From assembly GCA_036337765.1 (NCBI GenBank), contig JAYZDP010000077.1, forward strand, positions 1 through 6,200: a stretch of DNA of 6,200 nt, in the 5' to 3' direction. The position numbers and the translations under genes were made by a program. Positions 5,854-6,200 of the stretch are shown one piece after another (position 1 is the first letter of the stretch; every line of letters starts with the position of its first letter). The DNA comes from JAYZDP01 sp036337765. Its GTDB lineage: Bacteria > Acidobacteriota > Thermoanaerobaculia > Multivoradales > Multivoraceae. The notes under the pieces are model-generated. The model worked only from the letters and a program-made list of their open reading frames with translations. It searched no databases and was not told where the DNA came from.

Positions 5854-6200
5854 AGCCGGATCTCTACCCTCTCGACCTCTTCCACGTCACCGCGCAGGAA
5901 CACGACCTTGTGGATCAACTCGCTGAACCCCTGGAGCAAGAGCAGCGTGAAAGAGACGAGAATCACGGTCTTGATCGGATAGCGTGGCAAGCCCCCGGGA
6001 TCGGAGGACACCTCCCGAATCGCCCAGGAGTTGGCCACCGTGGGCCACGACACCCACAACGCGAACAGACAGAAGGGAATCAGAAACAGCGCGCTTCCGA
6101 GCAGGTCGATCCAGGCCTGGGCCCGCGCTGAGAGACGACCGTAGATCACGTCGACCCGCACGTGCGCATTGCGCTTGAGAGTGAAGGCGGCTCCCAGCAG
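5850..6200 (-). CDS. dctQ: TRAP transporter small permease, DctQ family, partial (5' end outside window)
   Basis: Small membrane subunit that partners DctM; in the family it has four transmembrane helices and is required for transport. The frame runs to the right edge, and upstream codons read LLGAAFTLKRNAHVRVDV, a hallmark DctQ motif. The in-frame GTG at 6159-6161 is therefore an internal Val and not the start. The 116 visible residues include that motif, AWIDLLGSALFLIPFCLFAL (one membrane segment), a polar loop with the REVSSDPGGLPRYPIK signature, and TVILVSFTLLLLQGFSELI (last membrane segment). The tail is acidic (GDVEEVERVEIRL). Relatives of this COG4665-like branch run about 160-190 residues, so the first one or two helices are outside the window. 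It is transcribed before dctM and overlaps it by 4 bases. Confidence 0.92.
   Translation of the reverse strand: MLGAAFTLKRNAHVRVDVIYGRLSARAQAWIDLLGSALFLIPFCLFALWVSWPTVANSWAIREVSSDPGGLPRYPIKTVILVSFTLLLLQGFSELIHKVVFLRGDVEEVERVEIRL

Noticed and set aside
6159..6161. GTG as the start of the small permease
   Set aside because: The upstream in-frame codons continue the conserved LKRNAHVRVDV motif to the window edge, so this codon is an internal Val.
1..6200. Defence system, mobile element, CRISPR array or biosynthetic cluster
   Set aside because: Every recognised gene belongs to a common core or transport family, codon use is uniform, and no repeat arrays, integrases, transposases or attachment-site duplications were seen.

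Overview
The window is gene-dense, GC-rich DNA (G or C dominates third codon positions throughout) from a Gram-negative bacterium. The Gram-negative call rests on a periplasmic-type M48 lipoprotein protease and a complete TRAP transporter set. The lineage cannot be fixed from this sequence. A high-GC proteobacterial or Myxococcota/Desulfobacterota-like environmental genome would fit. No rRNA, tRNA, CRISPR array, insertion sequence, phage gene or integration scar was seen, and no gene-free stretch exceeds about 60 bases.

Layout, left to right. (1) Positions 3-866, + strand: an aspartate-semialdehyde-dehydrogenase-like (USG-1-like) protein, cut by the left edge, in which both catalytic residues of the true enzyme appear to be replaced. 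(2) Positions 924-1871, + strand: thioredoxin reductase TrxB, complete, with a TATAAT hexamer directly behind the preceding stop codon. (3) Positions 1865-3358, - strand: a probable lipoprotein M48 zinc metalloprotease with two extra C-terminal modules. Its stop codon overlaps the end of trxB by 7 bases. (4) Positions 3414-4523, + strand: a TakP/DctP-type TRAP solute-binding protein with a combined Tat and lipobox signal, divergent from the protease across 55 bases. (5) Positions 4531-5853, - strand: the TRAP large permease (DctM type). (6) Positions 5850-6200, - strand: the TRAP small permease (DctQ type), cut by the right edge and overlapping the large permease by ATGA.

How the genes work together. 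The last three genes make one tripartite sodium-driven uptake system. The binding protein closely resembles the Rhodobacter TakP group, so 2-oxo acids such as pyruvate or branched-chain keto acids are the best substrate guess, but this is inference. Unusually, the binding protein converges on its permeases instead of sharing their operon. TrxB (cytoplasmic thiol redox) and the M48 protease (envelope proteolysis) are housekeeping-type genes with no evident functional link to the transporter.

I see no convincing new multi-gene system here. The points most worth checking are the apparently non-catalytic ASADH relative, the convergent TRAP layout, the lipid-anchored binding protein, and the two very tight convergent gene junctions that lack a recognisable terminator.
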